Shown here: positions 7,680 to 15,683 of the stretch, one piece after another
How the letters are laid out: each line of letters begins with the position of its first letter
How positions within the stretch are numbered: the first letter of the stretch is position 1
NCBI RefSeq assembly: GCF_028867965.1
Contig: NZ_JAPQNT010000003.1
Span: forward strand, 62,001-126,000
DNA from: Flavobacterium sp. SUN046
GTDB lineage: Bacteria; Bacteroidota; Bacteroidia; Flavobacteriales; Flavobacteriaceae
Length of the DNA: 64,000 nucleotides
Direction of reading: 5' to 3'
The notes under the pieces: generated by a model
The model's input: only the letters and a program-made list of their open reading frames with translations
What the model was told of the DNA's origin: nothing
Databases searched by the model: none
Program-made: the position numbers and the translations under genes

Positions 7680-10004
7680 TTGAAGCGAATGTTTCAGGCT
7701 TACTTGCAAACCATTTTCCCGCTATCCATTTCAATCTTTTTCTTTCAAAAAAAGAAAGAAAAAGGATTTTCATTACTATCGGGGCTAAGTTGTTTTCGTC
7801 TTTTCTTCTTCTTCTTTATTTTCTATTTTCTATTCTCTCAAAAAAGCTATTCTCAAGATTCTATTAAACGACCAAAAATAGGATTGGTTTTAACTGGTGG
7901 TGGCGCCAAAGGTTTTGCTCACATTGGCGTTTTAAAAGTTTTAGAAAAAGCAGGAATAAAAATCGATTACATTGGCGGAACTAGCATGGGCGCAGTCGTT
8001 GGCGGTTTATATGCAACTGGTTACAATGCCACTCAAATAGATTCTATCTTTCATAATACCAATTTTGACGAACTTCTGCAAGATTATATTCCACGAACTT
8101 CTAAAAGTTTTTACGAAAAAAGAAACGATGAGTTGTATGCCATGTCATTACCATTCAATAATTTTAGTGTTGGCGTACCAATTGCTTTGTCTAAAGGCAT
8201 GTATAATTACAATTTACTTACTAAATTAACACATTCTGTTCGGCATATTAGAGATTTTGACAAACTTCCTATTCCGTTTGTATGCATTGCTACCAATATT
8301 GAAACTGGCGAACAACTCGTGATTAGAAGTGGTTATTTGCCACAAGCATTACTTGCAAGTTCGGCGTTTCCGACACTTTTTTCACCAGTTGAAATTGACG
8401 GAAAATTGTTAATAGATGGCGGTGTAACCAATAATTATCCTATTGATGAAGTAAAAAAAATGGGCGCTGATATTATAATTGGCGTTGATGTTCAAGATGG
8501 TTTAAAAGACCGGAATTCACTTAAAGAAGCTACTCGAATTTTAGTTCAAATTTCCAATCTAGAAATGATTGAAGATATGAAACAAAAAGTAAAAAAAACA
8601 GATATTTATATAAAACCAGACATCACAGATTTTTCGGTAATATCATTTGATAAAGGAAAAGAAATTATAAAAAAAGGTGAAGAAGCTGCGATGTTAGTTT
8701 TCAACGATTTGAAGAAATTAGCAGTAAAAAACAATGAGTATGAAATCAATAACTTAAAATGTAAAGCCGACAGTATTCAAATAGATAGAATAAGTATTAA
8801 CGATGTAAAAAATTACACTCGAGCTTATGTTATTGGTAAACTTGGTTTCAAGCAAGGATCAAAAATAAGTTATGACCAACTAAAAAAAGGAATTAATGCA
8901 CTAAATACAACAGGAAATTTTAGCTCATTAAGTTACCAAATAAACGATTTAAAACCAGGTGACGAATTAAATTTAATTTTAACTGAGAGTAAAAATAAAA
9001 CTTTTTTAAAATTCGGATTACACTATGACGGTTTGTATAAAAGTGCTGCTTTAATAAACATAACCCAAAAGAAATCAATTTTTAGAAACGATGTTATTTC
9101 ACTAGATTTAGGACTTGGAGATAATTTTAGATACAATTTGGATTATTATATTGACAACGGATTTTACTTTAGTTTTGGTTTCAAATCACGTTTTAATCAA
9201 TTCAACCGAAATATTACAACTGATTTTAATAATGGCGCGTTGTTTTCTCAATTCAACATCAATAGTATTAATGTAGATTATTCAGATTTGACAAATCAAG
9301 CCTATCTTCAAACAATTTTTGCGCAAAAATTTCTTCTTGGTGGCGGTGTAGAATTAAAACATCTCAAAATTAAATCTAAAACGCTTCAAAACACTAACCC
9401 AATATTTGAAAATAGTGATTATGCCAGTGCATTCGGCTATATTAAATATGATTCATTTGATAATAAATATTTTCCTAAAAAAGGATGGTTTTTTAATGGA
9501 GATATTCAAACTTATTTATATTCAACTAATTACACTAATAATTTTAGTCGATTTTCTATCTTAAAAGGTGAATTCGGAATAACAAGAACTTTTTACAAAG
9601 TAATCAACCTAAAATTTCAATCAGAAGCAGGTTTGTCTTTTGGACAAGACAGCGTGCATTTTTTAGATTTTGTTCTTGGCGGTTACGGATTTAATACAGT
9701 AAATAATTTCAAACCCTTTTATGGCTACGATTTTGTTTCCGTAGCTTCAGATAGTTACATTAAATCGTTGGCTACCTTAGATATTGAATTTTACAAAAAA
9801 AACCATTTTAACTTTTCAGCAAATATTGCTAATGCTGAAGACAAATTATTTAGTTCAGGAAATTGGCTAGCAACACCAAAATATACTGGTTATGCAGTAG
9901 GTTATGGATTAGAAACTGTTCTTGGGCCATTAGAAATAAAATATTCATGGTCGCCAGAATTACCAAAAGGTTTTTTCTGGTTTAACATAGGTTTTTGGTT
10001 TTAA
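7680..10004 (+). CDS. Patatin-like phospholipase with POTRA and Omp85-type barrel
   Basis: Outer-membrane protein with a lipolytic passenger. Domains in order: signal-like hydrophobic segment (LFFFFFIFYFLFSQKSYSQ, about 41-59), patatin domain (about 65-260) with oxyanion motif GGGAKG (74-79), nucleophile motif GTSMG (Ser102) and catalytic Asp in DGG (Asp246), a POTRA-like stretch (about 360-435), then a C-terminal beta-barrel ending in a terminal aromatic (FFWFNIGFWF). This is the PlpD/type Vd architecture. The start is uncertain: the frame opens with TTG at 7680, the first ATG is at 7689, and the first 35 or so codons cross a palindromic repeat (7717-7784). No in-frame ATG lies between the repeat and the signal segment, so the repeat DNA probably supplies the n-region of the signal peptide. 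Confidence 0.85.
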   Translation: MKRMFQAYLQTIFPLSISIFFFQKKKEKGFSLLSGLSCFRLFFFFFIFYFLFSQKSYSQDSIKRPKIGLVLTGGGAKGFAHIGVLKVLEKAGIKIDYIGGTSMGAVVGGLYATGYNATQIDSIFHNTNFDELLQDYIPRTSKSFYEKRNDELYAMSLPFNNFSVGVPIALSKGMYNYNLLTKLTHSVRHIRDFDKLPIPFVCIATNIETGEQLVIRSGYLPQALLASSAFPTLFSPVEIDGKLLIDGGVTNNYPIDEVKKMGADIIIGVDVQDGLKDRNSLKEATRILVQISNLEMIEDMKQKVKKTDIYIKPDITDFSVISFDKGKEIIKKGEEAAMLVFNDLKKLAVKNNEYEINNLKCKADSIQIDRISINDVKNYTRAYVIGKLGFKQGSKISYDQLKKGINALNTTGNFSSLSYQINDLKPGDELNLILTESKNKTFLKFGLHYDGLYKSAALINITQKKSIFRNDVISLDLGLGDNFRYNLDYYIDNGFYFSFGFKSRFNQFNRNITTDFNNGALFSQFNINSINVDYSDLTNQAYLQTIFAQKFLLGGGVELKHLKIKSKTLQNTNPIFENSDYASAFGYIKYDSFDNKYFPKKGWFFNGDIQTYLYSTNYTNNFSRFSILKGEFGITRTFYKVINLKFQSEAGLSFGQDSVHFLDFVLGGYGFNTVNNFKPFYGYDFVSVASDSYIKSLATLDIEFYKKNHFNFSANIANAEDKLFSSGNWLATPKYTGYAVGYGLETVLGPLEIKYSWSPELPKGFFWFNIGFWF
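7717..7784. repeat. Palindromic repetitive element inside the 5' end of the patatin gene
   Basis: Imperfect inverted repeat of about 30 bases per arm. The left arm starts TCCCGCTATCC and ends CTTTTTCTTTC; the right arm starts GAAAGAAAAAGG and ends ATCGGGG. The centre is A-rich. The form resembles palindromic intergenic repeats that I recall from Flavobacterium genomes, but here it is translated. Confidence 0.65.
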
Positions 10005-10050
10005 AACAAGAGAATATTGCTATTTATTTAGAAATATTAAACAAAAAAAG

Positions 10051-10058
10051 TATATTTG
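10051..10058 (+). promoter_or_regulatory. Putative -7 element for the permease gene
   Basis: TATATTTG, an exact TAnnTTTG match, 27 bases before the permease ATG. No convincing -33. Confidence 0.45.
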
Positions 10059-10085
10059 AACACAATAAACTAAAAAAGATAAATT

Positions 10086-11585
10086 ATGTCTATTTGGAAG
10101 AAAAAACCTTTACAATTATTATTATCCGAAGCTTCAGATTCTGAAAAAGGAATGAAAAGAACACTAACGGCTTGGTCGTTGGTAGCATTAGGAATAGGAG
10201 CAATTATTGGCGCTGGACTTTTTGTAAGAACTGCAACTGCTGCTGCTCAAAACGCTGGACCATCTGTAACAATCGGATTTATTGTTGCAGCTATTGGTTG
10301 TGCTTTAGCAGGATTATGCTATGCTGAATTATCTTCTTCAATTCCAATTTCAGGTAGCGCTTACACCTATACCTATGCAACAATGGGCGAACTATTGGCC
10401 TGGATAATTGGTTGGGATTTAATTTTAGAATATGCAGTTGGAGCCGCAACAGTTGGAATTGCATGGAGTGAATATCTCAATAATTTACTGGTCTCCGTTT
10501 TAGGAGTCAAGCCAATTCCGTATGAATTTTGTCATTCGCCGTTCCAGAAAGTAATAGATCCAGCAACACATCAAGTTATTGAGCATGGAATTATTAATTT
10601 ACCTGCATTTTTTATTGTAGCAATTATTAGTTTGCTTTTGATAAAAGGAACTCAAGAATCAGCATTTGTAAACGGATTAATTGTAATTACCAAAGTTTCA
10701 ATTGTAATTATGATAATTGTTTTTGGTTGGCATTTTATTAATCCGGTAAATCACGAAAATTATATTCCTAAAGCAACAACTTATATTGATGAACATGGTT
10801 TGAAATATGATTTTGGAGGATTTTGGGGAATAATTGGCGCAGCTGGAACTGTTTTCTTTGCCTTTATAGGATTTGATGCAGTAAGTACAGCAGCTCAAGA
10901 AACTAAAAATCCTAAAAGAGATATGCCAATAGGAATTCTTGGTTCATTGGCAATTTGTACTGTTTTATACATACTTTTTGCTCATGTATTAACCGGACTT
11001 GCACCAGTAGAATTTTTTAGAACAACCGGTAAAGAAGCATCGGTAGCTCATGCAATTGAAGCATTCATGCCTGGATATGGCTGGTTAGCTCAATTTGTAA
11101 CAGTTGCAATTTTATTCGGATTTACATCTGTTATTTTAGTAATGCTTTTAGGTCAATCTCGCGTTTTTTATTCAATGGGTAAAGACGGATTGTTGCCAAA
11201 ATCTTTTAGTGATTTACATCCAAAATTTAAAACACCTTACAAAGCTAATTTAGCAATTCTTGTAATTGTTGGATTGTTTGCCGCATTTATTCCTGGCGAC
11301 ATTGTTGGTGATATGACTAGTATTGGAACTTTATTTGCTTTTATTTTAGTTTGTATTTCTGTTATTGTTTTAAGAAAAACTGAGCCAAACATGAAACGTG
11401 AATTTAAAACACCATTGGTGCCATTTGTTCCAATAGCTGGTGCTTTAGTTTGTTTCTTAATGATTTTAGGTTTAGGATGGGCAAACTGGTTACGACTTTT
11501 CGTTTGGTTGGCAATAGGTCTTATAATTTATTTTGCATACAGCAAGAAAAATAGTAAACTGAATAATCCAGACAAACAAGATTAA
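10086..11585 (+). CDS. APC-family amino acid permease
   Basis: Inner-membrane secondary transporter of the amino acid-polyamine-organocation superfamily, 499 residues, with 12 or more hydrophobic helices. The first helix holds the substrate-backbone motif GIGAIIGAGLFV, and the region GFDAVSTAAQETKNPKRDMP matches the helix-6/loop consensus of the cationic amino acid transporter branch. The C-terminal tail is short and charged (KKNSKLNNPDKQD). The substrate cannot be decided from sequence; the position upstream of tyrosine and tryptophan catabolic genes makes aromatic amino acids possible, but a terminator at 11604-11646 separates them, so this is only suggestive. Confidence 0.9.
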   Translation: MSIWKKKPLQLLLSEASDSEKGMKRTLTAWSLVALGIGAIIGAGLFVRTATAAAQNAGPSVTIGFIVAAIGCALAGLCYAELSSSIPISGSAYTYTYATMGELLAWIIGWDLILEYAVGAATVGIAWSEYLNNLLVSVLGVKPIPYEFCHSPFQKVIDPATHQVIEHGIINLPAFFIVAIISLLLIKGTQESAFVNGLIVITKVSIVIMIIVFGWHFINPVNHENYIPKATTYIDEHGLKYDFGGFWGIIGAAGTVFFAFIGFDAVSTAAQETKNPKRDMPIGILGSLAICTVLYILFAHVLTGLAPVEFFRTTGKEASVAHAIEAFMPGYGWLAQFVTVAILFGFTSVILVMLLGQSRVFYSMGKDGLLPKSFSDLHPKFKTPYKANLAILVIVGLFAAFIPGDIVGDMTSIGTLFAFILVCISVIVLRKTEPNMKREFKTPLVPFVPIAGALVCFLMILGLGWANWLRLFVWLAIGLIIYFAYSKKNSKLNNPDKQD

Positions 11586-11603
11586 AAATAATAAATAATT
11601 ATT

Positions 11604-11646
11604 AAAAGGCATTAGTTATTGATGATTCAGTTACTAATGCCTTTTT
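11604..11646 (+). terminator. Terminator after the permease
   Basis: Stem AAAAGGCATTAGT pairs with its complement in ACTAATGCCTTTT, followed by a T run. Confidence 0.75.
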
Positions 11647-11788
11647 GTTTTGATAAATTTTTCAAGAAAAGTAATTTCAAAAAATATTTTTAACGATATT
11701 TGTTACATGAAAAAATGGGACAACTTACTAATCCATTTAAAATTCCTCATCAAGAGAAATCCTGAGTGAGTTTCTATTTAGTTTTACA

Positions 11789-11824
11789 AAATCTAATATT
11801 TAATATCGTAAATCTAATATTTAA
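11789..11824 (+). repeat. Tandem 15-base direct repeat before hmgA
   Basis: AAATCTAATATTTAA occurs at 11789-11803 and again, identical, at 11810-11824. The period is 21 bases, two helical turns, and the second copy ends 3 bases before the hmgA ATG. Possible regulator binding site or recent duplication. Confidence 0.6.
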
Positions 11825-11827
11825 AAA

Positions 11828-12985
11828 ATGCCAATTTATCATAAACTTGGAAATTTTCCACAAAAACGCCATACACAGTTTGAAAAACCTAACGGCGGAT
11901 TATACTATGAACAACTGTTTGGAACTGAAGGTTTTCACGGACATTCTGCATTATTGTATCACGTTCACCGACCAACACAAGTTAAAGAAATTCTAAAATC
12001 ATATTCGGTTGAACCAAAAATTGCAATCGATAAAAACATCAAATCGTTATTGTTAAAAGGATTTGAACTACAACCAAAAGATGATTTTCTAGAAAGCAGA
12101 ACACCAATGTTAGTCAATAAAGACTGCACAATTGGACTTGCTGCTCCAAAAAAATCATTAACGGAATATTTCTATAAAAATGCCGATGCCGACGAATTAA
12201 TTTTCATCCACAAAGGAAGCGGAAAATTAAGAACAATGATGGGAAATATCGATTTTGAATATGGAGATTATCTAATTATTCCACGTGGAATGATTTACCA
12301 AATTCAATTCGATACCGAAGAAAATAGATTGTTTTATGTGGAAAGTTTTTCGCCTTTTTATACGCCAAAACGATATAAAAACGAATCAGGTCAACATTTA
12401 GAACATTCACCATTTTGCGAACGCGATTTTAAATTGCCTACTGAATTAGAAACCCATGACGAAAAAGGTGATTTCCTAATCAAAATCAAAAAAGAAGGAA
12501 TGATGCACGAATTCGTTTATGCAACACATCCGTTTGACGTAGTGGGTTGGGATGGCTATAATTTTCCGTACGGATTTTCAATTCATAATTTTGAACCAAT
12601 AACCGGACGCGTACACCAACCGCCACCAGTGCATCAAACATTTGAAACAGCAACTTTTGTAGTATGTTCATTTTGTCCGAGATTATATGATTATCATCCA
12701 AAATCAATTCCGGCACCATATAATCATAGCAATATTGATTCGGATGAGGTTTTGTATTATGTAGATGGCGATTTTATGTCGAGAAACAATATCGAACAAG
12801 GACACATCACATTACATCCAAAAGGGATTCCACACGGACCAGCACCAGGTGCAATGGAACGCAGTATTGGTAAAACAATAACCGAAGAACTTGCTGTAAT
12901 GGTTGATACTTTTAGACCTTTAATGGTTACTGAAGCCGCCATGGGAATTGATGACGGAAAATATTACAAGAGTTGGTTAGAATAA
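11828..12985 (+). CDS. hmgA: Homogentisate 1,2-dioxygenase
   Basis: Fe(II) dioxygenase that opens the homogentisate ring to maleylacetoacetate in phenylalanine/tyrosine breakdown. The protein is 385 residues, the shorter cupin form found in bacteroidetes. Probable iron ligands are His300 and Glu307 in YNHSNIDSDEVLYYV and His336 in PKGIPHGPAPG. The start at 11828 gives MPIYHKLGNFPQKRHTQFEK. It heads a probable operon: the CCC-motif membrane gene follows after 25 bases and hppD, which makes its substrate, after that. The duplicated 15-base motif just upstream is a candidate control site. Confidence 0.93.
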   Translation: MPIYHKLGNFPQKRHTQFEKPNGGLYYEQLFGTEGFHGHSALLYHVHRPTQVKEILKSYSVEPKIAIDKNIKSLLLKGFELQPKDDFLESRTPMLVNKDCTIGLAAPKKSLTEYFYKNADADELIFIHKGSGKLRTMMGNIDFEYGDYLIIPRGMIYQIQFDTEENRLFYVESFSPFYTPKRYKNESGQHLEHSPFCERDFKLPTELETHDEKGDFLIKIKKEGMMHEFVYATHPFDVVGWDGYNFPYGFSIHNFEPITGRVHQPPPVHQTFETATFVVCSFCPRLYDYHPKSIPAPYNHSNIDSDEVLYYVDGDFMSRNNIEQGHITLHPKGIPHGPAPGAMERSIGKTITEELAVMVDTFRPLMVTEAAMGIDDGKYYKSWLE

Positions 12986-13010
12986 AATTTAAATTATTAA
13001 AAAATAATAG

Positions 13011-13436
13011 ATGTATAATAAACTATCAGCAGATCCAGGTTCTTTGATACTCGGTATACTAAGTTTAATGATAATTTTTTTGGGCTGTTGCTGTGGCATT
13101 TTCGCTGTAATTTCACTTGTTTTATCAATTATTGGATTGGTAATAGCTAATAAAAGTTTGAATGAATTTTACTTAAACTCTGAAAACTATTCTTTGCAGA
13201 GTAAATCTAATGTAAATATTGGACGAATACTTTGTATAATTGGAGTAGTGTTTAGTTCATTATTTATTATTATCTATTGTGCTTTTTTAATATTTGCCCA
13301 ACAAGATATTACCAAAGAGTTTTTAAAAAAATATTACGAAACTAAAACCACTCAACATACTATTGTTAGAGATACCGTTGAAAAAAACACGATTTCAAAG
13401 GATACAATAGCAATAGATTCAATAAATGTTGAGTAG
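13011..13436 (+). CDS. CCC-motif membrane protein
   Basis: Small membrane protein of 141 residues. It has two hydrophobic regions in the first half (about 11-47, with the motif FLGCCCGIFAVISL) and a third helix at about 71-95. The C-terminal 45 residues are hydrophilic, rich in Thr, Asp and Lys. The CCC motif in the first helix and the PGSL segment match a bacteroidete family named for this motif; its function is not known. It sits between hmgA and hppD with short gaps on both sides, so it is cotranscribed with tyrosine catabolism genes, although the family is often found elsewhere and the link may be incidental. Confidence 0.75.
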   Translation: MYNKLSADPGSLILGILSLMIIFLGCCCGIFAVISLVLSIIGLVIANKSLNEFYLNSENYSLQSKSNVNIGRILCIIGVVFSSLFIIIYCAFLIFAQQDITKEFLKKYYETKTTQHTIVRDTVEKNTISKDTIAIDSINVE

Positions 13437-13452
13437 TTAAAAATAAAAAGAA

Positions 13453-14613
13453 ATGTCAAAAGAAGTAAAATCAGTCGAATACGGCTTAGAAAAAATATTT
13501 GAAGGAGCACAAGATTTCCTTCCGCTTTTAGGAACAGATTATGTTGAGTTTTATGTAGGAAACGCAAAACAATCTGCTCATTATTACAAAACTGCTTTTG
13601 GTTATCAATCATTAGCTTATGCAGGTTTAGAAACTGGTGTAAAAGACAAAGCAAGTTATGTTTTAAAGCAAGACAAAATCAGAATTGTACTTACAACTCC
13701 ATTAACGCAAGACTCACCAATTCATGCACATCTTCAAAAACATGGAGATGGTGTAAAAGTAGCTGCGCTTTGGGTTGAAGACGCCACATCTGCCTATGAA
13801 GAAACCATGAAACGAGGCGCACGTTCTTTTATGGAACCAACTGTTGAAAAAGATGAACACGGAGAAGTCGTACGTTCTGGAATTTATACCTATGGAGAAA
13901 CCGTGCATATATTTGTAGAACGAAAAAACTACAACGGAATATTCTTACCAGGTTACAAAGAATGGAAATCCGATTATAATCCAACTACCACGGGTTTAAA
14001 ATACATAGATCACATGGTTGGAAATGTAGGCTGGAACGAAATGAATACGTGGGTGAAATTCTATGAAGAAGTTATGGGATTTGTAAATTTTCTCTCTTTT
14101 GATGATAAACAAATCAATACTGAATACTCGGCTTTAATGAGTAAAGTCATGAGTAATGGCAACGGAAGAATTAAATTTCCAATAAACGAACCAGCCGAAG
14201 GAAAGAAAAAATCGCAAATAGAAGAATATTTAGATTTTTATGGCGGACCAGGAATTCAGCACATTGCCATTGCAACTGATGATATTATAAAAACTGTTTC
14301 CGAATTACGTTCACGTGGAGTCGATTTTCTTTCTGCACCACCACATACCTATTATCAGGCAATTCCAGAGCGATTAGGCGTTCACATGGACATGATGAAA
14401 GAGGATATTAATGAAATAGAAAAACTAGCCATAATGGTTGATGCTGATGAAGATGGTTATCTTTTACAAATATTTACCAAGCCAGTTCAAGACCGACCAA
14501 CATTATTTTTTGAAATAATTCAACGAATGGGCGCCAAAGGTTTTGGAGCGGGTAACTTTAAAGCACTTTTTGAGTCGATTGAACGTGAGCAAGCTTTAAG
14601 AGGAACGTTATAA
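13453..14613 (+). CDS. hppD: 4-hydroxyphenylpyruvate dioxygenase
   Basis: Fe(II)-dependent enzyme of the vicinal-oxygen-chelate fold that turns 4-hydroxyphenylpyruvate into homogentisate, the substrate of the upstream hmgA product. Length 386 residues, normal. The N-terminal glyoxalase-like half begins at DYVEFYVGNAKQSA. The catalytic half carries the three iron ligands His187 (YIDHMVG), His270 (GPGIQHIAIATDD) and Glu354 (LFFEIIQRMG). The C-terminal gate helix (GAGNFKALFESIEREQALRG) is present. It is the last gene of the hmgA operon; a separate RNA transcription unit seems to lie just downstream. Confidence 0.96.
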   Translation: MSKEVKSVEYGLEKIFEGAQDFLPLLGTDYVEFYVGNAKQSAHYYKTAFGYQSLAYAGLETGVKDKASYVLKQDKIRIVLTTPLTQDSPIHAHLQKHGDGVKVAALWVEDATSAYEETMKRGARSFMEPTVEKDEHGEVVRSGIYTYGETVHIFVERKNYNGIFLPGYKEWKSDYNPTTTGLKYIDHMVGNVGWNEMNTWVKFYEEVMGFVNFLSFDDKQINTEYSALMSKVMSNGNGRIKFPINEPAEGKKKSQIEEYLDFYGGPGIQHIAIATDDIIKTVSELRSRGVDFLSAPPHTYYQAIPERLGVHMDMMKEDINEIEKLAIMVDADEDGYLLQIFTKPVQDRPTLFFEIIQRMGAKGFGAGNFKALFESIEREQALRGTL

Positions 14614-14643
14614 TTTTCACATTTTATTAAACAATTATCAAAA

Positions 14644-14655
14644 TACAACGTTGTA
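14644..14655. other. Palindrome TACAACGTTGTA
   Basis: A 12-base perfect palindrome after hppD. Similar AACGTTGTA motifs lie at about 17872, 19677 and 33610, all intergenic. Confidence 0.35.
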
Positions 14656-14722
14656 GTGTCGACATTTTTAATAAATATATGTTAAAGTCAAATTTTTATT
14701 GCGAATAAATCAAAAACACTAG

Positions 14723-14730
14723 TATCTTTG
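14723..14730 (+). promoter_or_regulatory. Promoter of the three-way-junction RNA
   Basis: TATCTTTG, an exact -7 consensus, with a TTG at 14699-14701 placed 21 bases upstream. It stands directly before the structured RNA at 14731-14847. Confidence 0.5.
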
Positions 14731-14847
14731 TACCAACAAAAAGAGAAGGAGTGGTTTCCTTCAATTTTTATATAAATTTTCATAATTTATAGTTTTTGGT
14801 TGGTTAATAGCATAAAAACTCCGTCATTATTTGACGGAGTTTTTTTG
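14731..14847 (+). ncRNA. Candidate structured small RNA with a three-way junction
   Basis: The region between an exact -7 element and a strong terminator folds on inspection into four nested helices. A closing stem pairs ACCAACAAAAA (14732-14742) with TTTTTGGTTGGT (14793-14804). Inside it are hairpin GAAGGA / TCCTTC (14745-14762) and hairpin TATAAATT / AATTTATA (14771-14791). The terminator hairpin AAAACTCCGTCA / TGACGGAGTTTT follows at 14815-14843, with a T run. The unit has no sizeable open frame. It could be an independent small RNA, or a terminator-type control element ahead of the DUF3108-kynA genes. I do not recognise the family. Confidence 0.55.
14815..14847 (+). terminator. Terminator of the three-way-junction RNA
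   Basis: Twelve-base stem AAAACTCCGTCA with its exact complement, five-base loop, T run. Confidence 0.8.
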
Positions 14848-14909
14848 TTTTAATACATTTGGAACAAAAATTGTATTACAGTTATAAAATTAATTAATAA
14901 AGTCATAAA

Positions 14910-15683
14910 ATGAAAAAGATAATTATTCTAGCATTGCTTTTTTTAACTGTAAGTTTTGATACGCAAAGACAATCTGCGTTTGATGTTGGTGAATGGTTTA
15001 AATTTAGAATTCACTACGGTTTAGTAACCGCTGGTTATGCAACTCTTGAAGTCAAAGAAGCGACTAAAAACAATAAAAAAGTATATCACGCCATTGGAAG
15101 AGGATATACCACCGGAATGTCAAAATGGTTTTTTAAAGTAGAAGATAACTATGAGTCTTATTTTGATAAAGTTACAGGAAAACCGTATCAATATGTTAGA
15201 AAAATTGATGAAGGCGGCTATACTAAAAATCAAGAAGGTTTCTTCAATCAAGATAAAAATACTATCTTAGTAAAAGATTACAAAAACGATACTTCTAAAA
15301 ATTTTACAACTTCTGAAAACGTTCAAGATATAATTTCAACATTTTATTATCTTAGAAATCATCCAACAGTTGATAAATTAAAGGTAGGAGAATCTATTGC
15401 TGTTGATATGTTTTTTGATGACGAAAGCACAAAATTTAAGTTAAAGTTCATAGGTCGTGAAGATTTAGACACTAAATTTGGAACCGTTCCGTGCATGATA
15501 TTTCGTCCATTAGTGCAATCAGGAAGGGTTTTTAAAGAAGAAGAAAGTTTAACGGTTTGGATATCAGACGATGAAAATAAAATTCCTTTAAGAATAAAAG
15601 CAAGTTTAGCAGTAGGTTCTATTAAAGCAGATTTAGAATCTTTCAAAGGATTAGCAAATCCTTTTACAATAAAAGTAAAATAA
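14910..15683 (+). CDS. DUF3108 domain-containing exported protein
   Basis: A 257-residue protein with an N-terminal hydrophobic signal segment (MKKIIILALLFLTVSF), so probably periplasmic. The mature part is rich in beta strands and matches the DUF3108 family: FRIHYGLVTAGYATLEV near the start and IISTFYYLRNHP in the middle are typical. The family has no established biochemical role. The stop codon overlaps the kynA ATG by one base (TAATG), which suggests translational coupling. Its own expression may depend on read-through past, or control by, the structured element at 14731-14847. Confidence 0.8.
   Translation: MKKIIILALLFLTVSFDTQRQSAFDVGEWFKFRIHYGLVTAGYATLEVKEATKNNKKVYHAIGRGYTTGMSKWFFKVEDNYESYFDKVTGKPYQYVRKIDEGGYTKNQEGFFNQDKNTILVKDYKNDTSKNFTTSENVQDIISTFYYLRNHPTVDKLKVGESIAVDMFFDDESTKFKLKFIGREDLDTKFGTVPCMIFRPLVQSGRVFKEEESLTVWISDDENKIPLRIKASLAVGSIKADLESFKGLANPFTIKVK

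Noticed and set aside
7717..7784. Terminator for uvrC
   Set aside because: The palindrome starts about 40 bases after the uvrC stop, has no T run after it, and its open frame continues into the patatin gene; it fits a repeat element better.
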